Shown: piece by piece, positions 8,480-16,972 of the stretch
Numbering within the stretch: the stretch's first letter is position 1
Layout of the letters: each line of letters starts with the position of its first letter
Assembly: GCF_044962685.1 (NCBI RefSeq)
Contig: NZ_JBBKTX010000014.1
Span: 1 to 64,000, forward strand
Origin: Oceanobacter antarcticus
Lineage (GTDB): Bacteria; Pseudomonadota; Gammaproteobacteria; Pseudomonadales; Oceanobacteraceae
Reading direction: 5' to 3'
DNA length: 64,000 bases
Program-made: the position numbers and the translations under genes
The notes under the pieces: model-generated
Databases searched by the model: none
Seen by the model: only the letters and a program-made list of their open reading frames with translations
What the model was told of the DNA's origin: nothing

Positions 8480-10054
8480 ATGACTCATATCCGTAATGCG
8501 GTTATTTATTGCCGTGTTTCTAGCGCCAGACAATTGAAGGAAGGTCATGGACTATCTTCACAAGAGAGTCGATGTCGGGAATATGCCAAGCACAAAAACT
8601 ATTGTGTCGAGGCTGTCTTCTACGATGAAGGCGTGTCTGGTGGAATGGTTGAGCGTCCTGCAATGCTTGAGTTACTTGATTTCATTGCAGACAGAAAACC
8701 TGAAGAAACCATCGTTCTTATTGATGACATTAGCCGCTTAGCGAGAGGGCTGGAGGCGCATTTACAACTTCGAACTACTATTCAACAAGCTGGGGGTAAG
8801 CTTGAGTCCCCTAGCATTGAATTTGGCACAGACTCCGACTCTATGCTGGTCGAGAACCTTTTGGCATCCGTGTCCCAGCATCAGCGTGAAAAAAACAAGG
8901 AACAGGTGTTCAATCGCATGCAGGCTAGGGTAAAGAGTGGCTATTGGTGCTTCTGTCCCGTTCCGGGCTACAAGTACGACAAGCTTCCAGAACATGGGAA
9001 GATACTGGTCAAACAGGAACCCGTGGCCTCTATCATTCGAGAGGGGCTTGAGGGGTTCGCGTCTAATCGCTTCGAGACGCAGACCGACATTAAACGCTTC
9101 TTTGAGTCTTTCGAAGCGTTCCCGACAGATAAGAAAGGTCGGGTATCGCACCAGCGAGTCGCCGATATCTTAACCAAGCCTTTGTATGCCGGATATTTGA
9201 GTGTTCCTAAGTGGAATATCTACATGCACCCAGCTAAGCATGAGGCTCTGATTAGCTTTGAAACTCATCAAGCCATCATAGACAAGATCGAAAAGGCCGC
9301 TCGTAAACCACAGCAATCCTTTATCAGTGATGAGTTCACTCTGAGAGGCCATATCTCTTGCTCTTGCTGCAATCAGCCTATGACGGCGGGAATGGTGAAG
9401 GGACGCAGCAAAAAGTACCCGTACTATTGGTGTTCTCAGAAAGGCTGTGAGAAATACGGCAAAGTCATCAAAAGAGAGGCTATTGATCGCGATTTCAATG
9501 AACTGTTGCAATCTCTGAGAATGCCCAAGGACATTTTCTTCCTCGCTCAAGAGGCACTCAAGATGCTCTGGGAGAAGAAGCGCTCAAATAGCAGTATGGA
9601 TCTGGGAATAGTTAATCAGGAAAAAACAAAGATTGATCAAAAACTGAACAGGTTGGTGGATCGGTTACTGGATACAGACAGTCCCACGCTCATCAAAACC
9701 TATGAAAAATCCATAAAACAGCTTGAGAAACAGAAAATTTTGCTCGATGAAAAACTCAAGATTGGTCGCAAAAGGCAACCTAGCTTTGAACGTGCATTTA
9801 AAACCGCTCTCGTCTGGTTAACAAACCCAGCTGTACTGTGGGATACAGGGTGTTTAGCAGACCGCAAATCGCTGCTAAAAGTGATGTTTACTGACAACTT
9901 AAGGTATGACAAAGAGAGTGGGTTTTTGAACCGCCCAATCGCCCAGCCCATAAGGCTTTGCGGGCTAGTGGGCGATGGTGGTACAAAAATGGTGGAGATG
10001 GCGGGATTTGAACCCGCGTCCGCCAATCCTCCACTAGGAGATCTACATGCTTAG
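8480..10054 (+). CDS. Large serine recombinase (integrase) of the element
   Basis: A 524-residue serine integrase. The resolvase domain (about 5-150) starts with YCRVSS, with S14 as the expected nucleophile. A recombinase domain (about 160-260), a zinc ribbon (CSCC near 292-298 and CSQKGC near 317-322) and a coiled coil (about 375-430) follow, the standard order for large serine recombinases. The last ~22 codons (from 9990) are read antisense to the tmRNA 3' end, so the C-terminus is specified by the attachment site. In the excised circle this tail would be different. ATG 8480 has an AAGGGAG ribosome site. Confidence 0.85.
   Translation: MTHIRNAVIYCRVSSARQLKEGHGLSSQESRCREYAKHKNYCVEAVFYDEGVSGGMVERPAMLELLDFIADRKPEETIVLIDDISRLARGLEAHLQLRTTIQQAGGKLESPSIEFGTDSDSMLVENLLASVSQHQREKNKEQVFNRMQARVKSGYWCFCPVPGYKYDKLPEHGKILVKQEPVASIIREGLEGFASNRFETQTDIKRFFESFEAFPTDKKGRVSHQRVADILTKPLYAGYLSVPKWNIYMHPAKHEALISFETHQAIIDKIEKAARKPQQSFISDEFTLRGHISCSCCNQPMTAGMVKGRSKKYPYYWCSQKGCEKYGKVIKREAIDRDFNELLQSLRMPKDIFFLAQEALKMLWEKKRSNSSMDLGIVNQEKTKIDQKLNRLVDRLLDTDSPTLIKTYEKSIKQLEKQKILLDEKLKIGRKRQPSFERAFKTALVWLTNPAVLWDTGCLADRKSLLKVMFTDNLRYDKESGFLNRPIAQPIRLCGLVGDGGTKMVEMAGFEPASANPPLGDLHA
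9938..9976. repeat. Inverted repeat next to the ssrA junction
   Basis: ATCGCCC (9938-9944) plus GCCC (9946-9949) pair with GGGC (9962-9965) and GGGCGAT (9970-9976): an 11-bp imperfect hairpin 14 bp from the tmRNA end, inside the recombinase tail codons. It could be a recombinase arm site of the attachment region, or the new 3' stop/processing hairpin of tmRNA, whose native terminator was displaced by the insertion. Confidence 0.45.
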
Positions 10055-10346
10055 CCGCCTCTATTAATTTAGTTCGTCACGGCCCGAGGGGCAGGGCGTT
10101 CAGAACGAGCTCGATTCGGTTTAGCTCTTCAACTCCGAGCGAAGCATCCAAGCGATCCTATAGGGCTTAGCCCTCGTCCCCCTGTTATAGGCACCGGGGT
10201 TCAGAGGTAAGCTGCAATTAAGCAGCTAGTGCGTAGTTTTCGTCGTTTGCGACTATATAAATGTAAAACGTTGATTTACGAGATCGTCTTACCCTCTCGG
10301 CATGCACCACTAGCTTTGTAATCAACGTCGAATCCAGATCATCCCC
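9990..10346 (-). ncRNA. ssrA: tmRNA (SsrA)
   Basis: The 357-nt RNA rescues stalled ribosomes with SmpB. The 5' end GGGGATGATCTGG (10346 downward) pairs with CATCTCC before the 3' CCA (9990-9992), forming the tRNA-like acceptor stem; the T arm is GCGGGTTCAAATCCCGC. The tag frame at 10218-10250 encodes ANDENYALAA then TAA. The CCA is encoded. The 3' end is the integration site of the mobile element, which leaves the gene intact and fixes a new downstream sequence. Confidence 0.95.
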
Positions 10347-10544
10347 GAAATCGGTGTTGCTCAGGCTGTGAGCCCAGGGCTAATGCCCCTTCAGTCTGGA
10401 GATTGGATGCCGTTGTACCGGCTTGGTTCCCTTAACTTACCGGGGTTCCTCTTCAGACTGTTTTTTTACGGCGCGGTGTTCCGCGCAGCAAGAGCGGGAC
10501 TATACGTCCTATGGGTCGATTTGCCAAGTCCGGATTTTTAACGG

Positions 10545-11027
10545 TTAGCGCACCGAGTGTTTCATGATGCGTTCTTTTTGTTTGGCCCAGTCTCGGTCTT
10601 TGCTGGTGGCGCGCTTGTCGTGGGATTGTTTGCCTTTGGCCAGGGCAATTTCTGCCTTGACCCGATGGCCTTTCCAGTAGAGGGCGGTGCATACGCAGGT
10701 GTAACCTTTGGCCAGCACTTTTTGCTCCAGTCTTTCGATTTCTCGAGCGTGGAGCAGCAGTTTGCGTTCGCGCCGGGGTTCCGCAACGACATGGGTGGAT
10801 GCCTGATGCAAAGGGGTGATCAGGGCACCGGTGAGCCACACTTCGCCTTTATGAAAGGTGACGTATGAATCCAGCAGTTGGCACTTGCCTTCCCGTAGTG
10901 CTTTTATTTCCCAGCCACTAAGCACAAGGCCTGCTTCCTGTTTGTCTTCAAGAAAGTAGTCGTGGCGAGCCCGTTTGTTCAGGGCGATGGTTGGGCTGGA
11001 GGCTTTTGGCTTTTTTTTGGTACTCAT
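10545..11027 (-). CDS. smpB: SsrA-binding protein SmpB
   Basis: A 160-residue RNA-binding protein that delivers tmRNA to stalled ribosomes. Typical SmpB features are present: the N-terminal KRARHDYFLEDKQEAGL and SGWEIKALREGK segments, LLLHAREIERL, and a basic C-terminal tail (HDKRATSKDRDWAKQKERI) that enters the mRNA channel. A longer frame starts at 11078, but the normal family length and the MSTKKK start favour 11027. It is encoded just upstream of ssrA on the same strand. Confidence 0.93.
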   Translation of the reverse strand: MSTKKKPKASSPTIALNKRARHDYFLEDKQEAGLVLSGWEIKALREGKCQLLDSYVTFHKGEVWLTGALITPLHQASTHVVAEPRRERKLLLHAREIERLEQKVLAKGYTCVCTALYWKGHRVKAEIALAKGKQSHDKRATSKDRDWAKQKERIMKHSVR

Positions 11028-11173
11028 ACTGTCAACAAGGATGTCTCTGGGCGGTGTGGGGCTTGTCCGGTCGGACACTGTGGCGAAAGGGCCTGGCTCT
11101 TGCGGTTCTGCAACTTGAGGCAGGCGAATAAATCTTTAACAATACAGCCACGGATCAAGCAGAGAAGAATAAC

Positions 11174-12529
11174 ATGAATTCAGATAAAACCGGTATGCAT
11201 GGCGTTTGGAGCAACCGCTGGACGTTTATTCTGGCGGCTACTGGCTCAGCAGTTGGTCTCGGTAACATCTGGAAGTTTCCCTATATCACGGGGGAAAATG
11301 GCGGTGGAGCGTTTGTTCTGGTGTACCTGGTGTGTATTCTTGCCGCCGGTATTCCGGTGATGATGGCGGAGGTACTACTGGGGCGTAAAGGACGGATGAG
11401 CCCTATCAATACCATGCGGCAGATGACTGATGAGCAAAATGCCCCGCGTTTTTTTCGCAGTATTGGTTGGATGGGAGCGGTTTCCGGTTTTTTTATTCTG
11501 TCGTTTTACAGCGTGATTGCGGGTTGGACGTTGGCCTACGTGGTGAAAATGGCAAGCGGTATCTTTGACGGTGCGGATGCTGAGCTGGCAGGTAATGAAT
11601 TTGGCGGCATGCTGGGTAGCCCCGGACTGTTGCTGTTACTGCATACCCTGTTCATGATTCTGACGGGGATTGTGATTTCTCGCGGGGTACACAAGGGGCT
11701 GGAAAACGGTGTGCGATTGATGATGCCGCTGTTGTTCATGATGCTGATACTGCTGTTTGGCTACGCTTTAACAACACCGGGTTTTGGGGCGGCAATAGCT
11801 TTTCTGTTTACCCTGGATTTCAGCAAGTTAAGTACTACCAGTGTGGTGGTGGCATTGGGCCATTCGTTTTTTACCCTGAGCCTGGGGATGGGGGCGATCA
11901 TGGCCTATGGTGCCTATATGCCGAAGCAGGCATCACTGGGGAGGACGGTACTGGCGGTTGGGTTCCTCGATACCCTGGTGGCTCTGGTTGCCGGTGTGGT
12001 GGTGTTTTCCGTGGTGTTTTCGAACGGTCTTGAACCTGGTGCCGGGCCGGGCTTGATGTTTCAGACGTTGCCGGTTGCGTTTGCTGCGTTACCTGCCGGG
12101 GACCTGATTGGTACGGTATTTTTTGTGCTGGTGGCGGTTGCGGCCTGGAGTTCGGCTATTTCCATTGCTGAGCCAGCGGTTGCCTGGTCGGTGGAAAAGG
12201 GGATTTCCCGTTTCAAGGGGACGCTGGTGGTGTGTGGTTTGTCCTGGCTGTTGGGGCTCGGTACGGTACTTTCTTTTAATGAATGGTCTGAGGTTACCCT
12301 GTTTGGCAAAACCTTCTTTGGCACGCTGGATTTTCTCACCTCTAACATTTTGCTGCCGCTCGGTGGTATCCTCATCGCCGTTTTTGTTGGCTGGTTTATG
12401 AGTCGCGAAGCGATTGGTACCGAGGCACGCATACAATCTCCCGTCCTGTTTGGTTTGTGGATGTTTATGTTGCGCTACGTGTCGCCGGTTGCTGTCGGGC
12501 TGATTTTTATCAATGGCTTGCTACCGTAG
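11174..12529 (+). CDS. Sodium-dependent transporter, NSS/SNF family
   Basis: A 451-residue inner-membrane symporter of the neurotransmitter:sodium family (LeuT fold), probably importing an amino acid or related solute with Na+. The N-terminal signature SNRWTFILAATGSAVGLGNIW and the following FPYITGENGGGAFVLVYLV segment are diagnostic of the first helices; about 11 hydrophobic segments follow. Bacterial MhsT-like members are about this length. A purine-rich ribosome site (AGAGAAG) precedes ATG 11174. The substrate cannot be read from sequence. Divergent from smpB. Confidence 0.88.
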   Translation: MNSDKTGMHGVWSNRWTFILAATGSAVGLGNIWKFPYITGENGGGAFVLVYLVCILAAGIPVMMAEVLLGRKGRMSPINTMRQMTDEQNAPRFFRSIGWMGAVSGFFILSFYSVIAGWTLAYVVKMASGIFDGADAELAGNEFGGMLGSPGLLLLLHTLFMILTGIVISRGVHKGLENGVRLMMPLLFMMLILLFGYALTTPGFGAAIAFLFTLDFSKLSTTSVVVALGHSFFTLSLGMGAIMAYGAYMPKQASLGRTVLAVGFLDTLVALVAGVVVFSVVFSNGLEPGAGPGLMFQTLPVAFAALPAGDLIGTVFFVLVAVAAWSSAISIAEPAVAWSVEKGISRFKGTLVVCGLSWLLGLGTVLSFNEWSEVTLFGKTFFGTLDFLTSNILLPLGGILIAVFVGWFMSREAIGTEARIQSPVLFGLWMFMLRYVSPVAVGLIFINGLLP

Positions 12530-12585
12530 TCTCTGCGTGGTGGTCGTTGGGCCAGCCGTCCTGTTAATTCGTTTCAAGAGGTATC

Positions 12586-13017
12586 ATGACCACCATTACG
12601 CGCAGTGCGCTGGTGATGTTCAGTGCAGAGCAAATGTTCGACCTGGTGAATGATGTCCGTCGTTATCCCGAGTTTCTGGATGGCTGTCGTCAGACCGAGG
12701 TGATTGACGAGGGTGAGGATTACATCAAGGCTCGCCTGACTATTGCCAAAGCCGGAATCAATCAGAGTTTCAGTACCCATAATCGTCTGGTAAAACCGGA
12801 ACGCATGGAAATGGAGCTGCTGGATGGCCCTTTTACCCGTTTTCATGGTATTTGGCACTTTCAGAAGCTGTCCGAGGAGGCGTGTAAAGTGTCTTTGGAT
12901 ATGGAATTTGAAGTTGCCAACAAGCTGACCGGAGTGGCGTTAGGGGCCGTGTTCAAACAGGTGGCCAATATGATGGTCGATTCGTTCGTAAAACGGGCTC
13001 AGGTAGTTTATGGCTGA
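12586..13017 (+). CDS. ratA: RatA-type START-domain protein (ribosome association toxin / CoQ-binding)
   Basis: A 143-residue START/COQ10-like domain protein. The opening ITRSALVMFSAEQMFDLVNDV with YPEFLDGC is typical of the RatA/YfjG family. In E. coli RatA has been described as a 50S-binding toxin, while homologues act as coenzyme Q-binding chaperones, so the role is uncertain. The gene overlaps rnfH by 8 bp and lies opposite bamE, the standard ratA-rnfH-bamE cluster. GAGG ribosome site at ATG 12586. Confidence 0.9.
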   Translation: MTTITRSALVMFSAEQMFDLVNDVRRYPEFLDGCRQTEVIDEGEDYIKARLTIAKAGINQSFSTHNRLVKPERMEMELLDGPFTRFHGIWHFQKLSEEACKVSLDMEFEVANKLTGVALGAVFKQVANMMVDSFVKRAQVVYG

Positions 13018-13300
13018 AACAATCGCAGTGGAAGTGGCGTACGCGTTGCCTGAAAAACAGCGCATTCTGGCAGTTGCTGTGCAGTCTGGAACCAGTGTGC
13101 TGGAGGCTGCACGGTTGTCTGGTATTACCCGTGAATTTCCGCAGCTGGAGCTGGAATCTGCCAAAATGGGCATTTTTGGCAAGACAGTAAGAAATCTGTC
13201 AGACCCTGTACAGGAGGGTGACCGTATCGAAATTTATCGACCGTTGATCATCGATCCGAAACAGGCGCGGGCCAATCGGGCTGCCAAAACACAAAAATAA
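13010..13300 (+). CDS. rnfH: RnfH/RatB family ubiquitin-like protein
   Basis: A 96-residue beta-grasp protein of the RnfH family (UPF0125). The VEVAYALPEKQRIL strand, then the VGIF-like KMGIFGKTVR segment and DRIEIYRPLIIDPKQAR at the end, are characteristic. It overlaps ratA by 8 bp, so translation is probably coupled. The function is poorly known; the family co-occurs with ratA or with rnf operons. Confidence 0.9.
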   Translation: MAETIAVEVAYALPEKQRILAVAVQSGTSVLEAARLSGITREFPQLELESAKMGIFGKTVRNLSDPVQEGDRIEIYRPLIIDPKQARANRAAKTQK

Positions 13301-13346
13301 CTGCTCCGGCCCGCTGTGCTCGGGTCGATGTTGTACCTTCGTCGAG

Positions 13347-13745
13347 CTACTCCAACGGGATGGTGTTGATTGCAGGTTCTTCCTGCGGCAACGAGTCCAG
13401 TTGGCTTTGCTCTGAAAATTCTGCCTCTGGCAGGGTGCCTGTGTAGTTCAGGTAGTTGCCCTGATCATCAAAAAACACCTGTATGCGGTATTGTTTGGTG
13501 ATTTTGTCGCGTTCTTCCAACGTGTACACGTAATCCCAGCGTTGGCTTTCAAACGGATTTTTCAGCACAGGCGTTCCCATCACGAACTCGACCTGATGTT
13601 CTGTCATGCCTGTATGTAGCTGATTTAGCATATCCTGGGTGACGATATTGCCCTGCTGAATGTTCAGCTTGTGCACACCAGGGAAAACGCAGCCGGAAAG
13701 GGTTGCAAAACCAAGTAAAAAAGTCAGAATTGTCGCTCGCATCAT
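13347..13745 (-). CDS. bamE: Outer-membrane assembly lipoprotein BamE
   Basis: A 132-residue SmpA/OmlA domain lipoprotein, subunit of the BAM complex that inserts beta-barrels into the outer membrane. A signal peptide with lipobox LSGC (16-19) is followed by the family motifs LHTGMTEHQVEFVMGTP and the RWDYVYTL strand. It is convergent with ratA-rnfH and divergent from fur, an arrangement common in gammaproteobacteria. Confidence 0.93.
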   Translation of the reverse strand: MMRATILTFLLGFATLSGCVFPGVHKLNIQQGNIVTQDMLNQLHTGMTEHQVEFVMGTPVLKNPFESQRWDYVYTLEERDKITKQYRIQVFFDDQGNYLNYTGTLPEAEFSEQSQLDSLPQEEPAINTIPLE

Positions 13746-13838
13746 TCAGCTGTTGTCTCGTCCGGTGGTTTGCGTTTTTGCATTAGCGGACGATGATACC
13801 TGATGAACCAAGTCGCTGTGAAATATTCGAGGGTTGCA

Positions 13839-14246
13839 ATGTCCGATCAAAATATGGAGTTGCGTAAAGCAGGTCTGAAAGTCACTCTGCCAAGAATTAA
13901 AATTCTGAGTATTCTGGAAAGTAACCCAGAGGCTCACCTGAGTGCTGAGGATGTCTATAAATCATTGATTGAGGCAGGTGAAGACGTTGGGCTGGCAACT
14001 GTATATCGGGTGCTGACCCAGTTTGAGAGTGCTGGACTGGTGACTCGTCATAACTTTGATGGTGGTCATTCGGTGTTTGAGCTGGATAAGGGCGACCACC
14101 ATGATCATATGGTGGATGTCGACTCCGGCACCGTGATTGAATTTACCAATGAGGAAATTGAGCGGTTACAGCATGAAATTGCGGCGCAGCATGGTTATGA
14201 TCTGGTTGATCACAGCCTGGTGCTCTATATCCGCAAAAAGAAGTAA
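13839..14246 (+). CDS. fur: Ferric uptake regulator Fur
   Basis: A 135-residue iron-responsive repressor. The N-terminal winged helix carries LRKAGLKVTLPRIKIL, and ATVYRVLTQFESAGLV is the recognition helix. Metal ligands HHDH and the C-terminal histidines are present. ATG 13839 has a GAGGG ribosome site and fits the usual start (MSDQN-MELRKAG); an earlier in-frame ATG at 13803 lacks one. Unusually there is no cysteine at all, so the structural Cys4-type zinc site of E. coli Fur is absent. Confidence 0.95.
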   Translation: MSDQNMELRKAGLKVTLPRIKILSILESNPEAHLSAEDVYKSLIEAGEDVGLATVYRVLTQFESAGLVTRHNFDGGHSVFELDKGDHHDHMVDVDSGTVIEFTNEEIERLQHEIAAQHGYDLVDHSLVLYIRKKK

Positions 14247-14502
14247 TGGCCAGGTTCTCGACGAGGCTCCCGGGCTTGGCGGGAACACGGTGAACAGATA
14301 ACTGTTTTTTGCATCCATGATCCAGTTGCGGCCACTGGTTGCTGCAGGTTTGATGCGCACCATACTGATGTAACGCTTGGAGGGATGGTATCCCTGTCGG
14401 TTTTGCAATTTCCCCCATAGCTGCGGACGACCATCCTGCGTCGTCCCTGGCATTCCCGCATTGAAGCCAGCCAGTATCAGCTTGAAGCGCTGGTGCGGTT
14501 CC
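14247..14502. other. fur-recN intergenic space, no clear gene
   Basis: A 256-bp gap between two convergent genes. A minus-strand open frame crosses it and enters both neighbours; no family, start site or conserved motif was recognised, so I do not call it a gene. Confidence 0.4.
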
Positions 14503-16188
14503 TTATATGGCTGTCTGCTTAACCAGTGCCAGCATTTCTTCGGCATGATTCATGGTGCTGAGGGTAATGTCGACGCCTCCCAGCATTCGCGCAACTTCCC
14601 GAGTACGTTGAGTATCTCCGAGCTCCTGAATCCGGGTATGGGTATACTCATCACCGGAAATCTTGCTGACCAGAAAGTGTTGATGGGCTTGCGCTGCCAC
14701 CTGAGGTTGGTGAGTGACACACATAACTTGTCCTCGTTCACCCAGGGATCGCATCAGGCGGCCAACCCGTTCTGCCGTGCCGCCACCGATGCCGACGTCC
14801 ACTTCGTCAAAAATCATACAAGATATATCACTGGTTGCGGCAGTAACCACTTGGATAGCCAGGCTGATACGTGACAGTTCCCCCCCTGATGCCACCTTTG
14901 CCAGTGGCCCCGCTGGCATGCCTGGGTTGGTCTGCACCATAAACTGGATCTGGTCGAGACCCTGTTTGCCGGATTCTGCAGCTGACAAGGGTTCTATACG
15001 GGTTTCGAAATGTGTCCGTCCCAACGCCATTGCATCAAATTGGCTACATACATCAGCATCCAGCCTGGTTGCTGCGTTGATTCGGGCCTTGCTGAGCGTT
15101 TGCGCTTCGGTGATGTAGCGGTTTTCAAAGGTAATTACTCGTGCTTGCAATTCCGCGAGATCTTCGTCTGACAGGCTTAATTCCGCGAGAGTGGCTTCCT
15201 GCTGCTGCCAGTGATCGTACAGGTGGATGGGTTGAATCTGGTGTTTGCGTGCCATGCTGAAAATATCGCTGAGACGCTGTTCAACTTGCTGCAGGCGGTG
15301 AGGGTTAATATCAACCTGATCCAGATAGTGGCGTAAGGAGTTGCCCGCTTCTTCCAGTAGTATTTGGGCCTGCTGCATCAGATCGCGTGCTTCAACCAGA
15401 CTGCTGTGCTGATCGTCAATACGCGCCAGTTGCTGATAGGCGATCCAGGCCATTTGAGCCGCACCCTGACCATCGCTGTCATCTCCGGTACTGGCTGCCA
15501 GTGCTTGTTGTCCGCCTAATAACATCGATTCAGCATTGGCCAGGCGTTTGTGTTCCAGCTCAAGGTCGGCCAGTTCGGTCGCGCCGATGGCCAGTTCTCG
15601 CAGCTCTTCAACCTGATAGCTGAGCAGTTGTCGCTGGGCTTGGATTTCACTGCTTTCTTCCTGCAATTGGCGCAGTCGTTTATGCAGTTGCTGCCATTGC
15701 TGGAAATAGTCAGCCACGGTTGTCGCCAGGGGTTTTAGATTGCCGAAGGCGTCGAGAATCTGGCGCGGAGCGTCTTTTTCCAGTAAGCGCTGGTGCGCAT
15801 GCTGGGAGTGAACTTCAATCAGGTGCTGCGACAATTCGCGTAAATCATTGGCGGAAGCCGGGCGGCCATTGATATAGCCACGGGAACGACCCTCAGCAGA
15901 GACCACCCGGCGCAGCAATATGAGATCTTCCTCGTCAGGTATATCCCGGCAAGTCAGCCAGTTGCGGGCATTGGGTGTGGGGCAGAAGCTGGCGCAGATT
16001 TCCGCTCGTTCAGCTCCATGTCTGACCATGCCTGCATCGGCCCGTTGGCCCAGTGCAAGGCCGAGCGCATCCAGTAGAATTGACTTGCCTGCACCGGTTT
16101 CACCAGTGATGACTGCCATGCCTCGCTGGAATTCCAGTTCGAGGTGATCGACCAGTGCAAACTGGTGAATAGACAGATGGGTGAGCAT
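14503..16188 (-). CDS. recN: DNA repair protein RecN
   Basis: A 561-residue SMC-like ATPase acting in double-strand break repair. Walker A GETGAGKS (about 30-37) opens the N-terminal domain; two coiled-coil arms span about 150-400; the C-terminal domain has the ABC signature ASGGELSR and Walker B CMIFDEVDVGIGG. Length matches the family. Start ATG 16188 has GGAGTT upstream. A LexA-like box in its promoter is consistent with SOS control. It is divergent from grpE. Confidence 0.95.
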   Translation of the reverse strand: MLTHLSIHQFALVDHLELEFQRGMAVITGETGAGKSILLDALGLALGQRADAGMVRHGAERAEICASFCPTPNARNWLTCRDIPDEEDLILLRRVVSAEGRSRGYINGRPASANDLRELSQHLIEVHSQHAHQRLLEKDAPRQILDAFGNLKPLATTVADYFQQWQQLHKRLRQLQEESSEIQAQRQLLSYQVEELRELAIGATELADLELEHKRLANAESMLLGGQQALAASTGDDSDGQGAAQMAWIAYQQLARIDDQHSSLVEARDLMQQAQILLEEAGNSLRHYLDQVDINPHRLQQVEQRLSDIFSMARKHQIQPIHLYDHWQQQEATLAELSLSDEDLAELQARVITFENRYITEAQTLSKARINAATRLDADVCSQFDAMALGRTHFETRIEPLSAAESGKQGLDQIQFMVQTNPGMPAGPLAKVASGGELSRISLAIQVVTAATSDISCMIFDEVDVGIGGGTAERVGRLMRSLGERGQVMCVTHQPQVAAQAHQHFLVSKISGDEYTHTRIQELGDTQRTREVARMLGGVDITLSTMNHAEEMLALVKQTAI

Positions 16189-16219
16189 GGAATAACTCCT
16201 TTATCTGAACGTATAACCA

Positions 16220-16235
16220 GTGTTTTTATATACAG
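16220..16235 (-). promoter_or_regulatory. LexA-like SOS box upstream of recN
   Basis: Read on the minus strand the site is CTGTATATAAAAACAC, which matches the LexA pattern CTG-N10-CAG except for the final base, 32 bp before the recN start. E. coli recN has near-identical boxes. The adjacent palindromic tract (16233-16260, with CTGTCAAGTGACAG) may be a second, weaker operator. Confidence 0.65.
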
Positions 16236-16282
16236 TAGTAATTACTGTCAAGTGACAGTTTGAATTCTCTGCAAGTTATGCC

Positions 16283-16310
16283 CTTGAATCCGACGAGCGG
16301 AACCCCATAT
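16283..16310 (+). promoter_or_regulatory. Sigma-32 heat-shock promoter of grpE
   Basis: CTTGAAT (16283-16289), 13-bp spacer, CCCCATAT (16303-16310): an almost exact match to the RpoH consensus CTTGAAA-N13-CCCCATNT. It lies 38 bp upstream of the grpE ATG. Confidence 0.85.
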
Positions 16311-16347
16311 AGCTGCGAGCGCCATTTTTCGACGAGAGGAATATTTC

Positions 16348-16941
16348 ATGTCAGACGAGCAAAAGATTCAGGACGAAGCCCTGCAAAACGAAGATCTTCA
16401 GCCTGAAGTAGCGATCGAAACCGAAGCGAGTGCAGAACCTGCCGCTGCTGGCATTGCCGATACAGAAATGCAGTTGGCAGCTGCCCAGCAAGAAATCGCT
16501 GATCTGAAAGAGCAGGTATTGCGCATTCAGGCAGAGATGCAAAACGTGCGTCGTCGTGCGGAGCTGGATGTAGAAAAAGCTCATAAGTTTGGGTTGGAAA
16601 AATTTGCCAATGAAATGGTTGCCGTTGTGGATAACCTCGAACGAGGTCTGGCAGCAGCACCAGAGGAAGAAGCCACCAAGGCTATTCGTGAAGGTATCGA
16701 GATGACCCTGAGCGGGTTTTTGTCGGCACTGGCCAAGTTTAATGTTGATGTGGTGGATCCGGTTGGGCATCCGTTTAATCCCGAGCACCATCAAGCCATG
16801 ACGATGATCGAAAGTGCCGACGCCGAACCCAATTCTGTGCTCGCGGTGATGCAGAAGGGTTACGTATTGAACGGTCGTTTACTGCGTCCGGCGATGGTTG
16901 TGGTCAGCAAGGCTGCTCCTGCTATTGATGAAAATGCCTGA
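16348..16941 (+). CDS. grpE: Nucleotide exchange factor GrpE
   Basis: A 197-residue cofactor that releases ADP from DnaK. The acidic N-terminal tail is followed by a long coiled coil (about 45-100, ending in RIQAEMQNVRRRAELDVEKA) and the C-terminal beta domain with the family signature around DPVGHPFNPEHHQAM and VLQKGYxLxxRLLRPAMV (here MQKGYVLNGRLLRPAMVVVS). ATG 16348 has a GAGAGG ribosome site. First gene of the grpE-dnaK-dnaJ heat-shock cluster. Confidence 0.96.
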   Translation: MSDEQKIQDEALQNEDLQPEVAIETEASAEPAAAGIADTEMQLAAAQQEIADLKEQVLRIQAEMQNVRRRAELDVEKAHKFGLEKFANEMVAVVDNLERGLAAAPEEEATKAIREGIEMTLSGFLSALAKFNVDVVDPVGHPFNPEHHQAMTMIESADAEPNSVLAVMQKGYVLNGRLLRPAMVVVSKAAPAIDENA

Positions 16942-16972
16942 TTGCATTGACTGCAAAAAATTAACGCCATGC

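Larger units (their letters stand above)
1..9989. mobile_element. Integrative mobilizable element in ssrA (right part)
   Basis: Coupling protein, MobC, relaxase and a serine recombinase lie together and stop exactly at the tmRNA 3' end (9990). The chromosomal-type genes begin beyond it. No channel (VirB/Tra) genes are visible, so it is called mobilizable rather than self-transmissible; the part left of the window could change that. The left attachment repeat, a copy of the ssrA end, was not found in 1-9989. Confidence 0.7.

Noticed and set aside
10490..10535. Terminator of smpB around a GCGCGG-TGTT-CCGCGC hairpin
   Set aside because: On the minus strand it is followed by an A-run, not a T-run, so it does not look like a terminator for smpB.
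10453..10839. 128-residue frame overlapping smpB
   Set aside because: It is an out-of-frame shadow of smpB.
14166..14546. 126-residue minus-strand frame across the fur-recN gap
   Set aside because: It overlaps the ends of both neighbours, has no ribosome site and no family match I can recognise.
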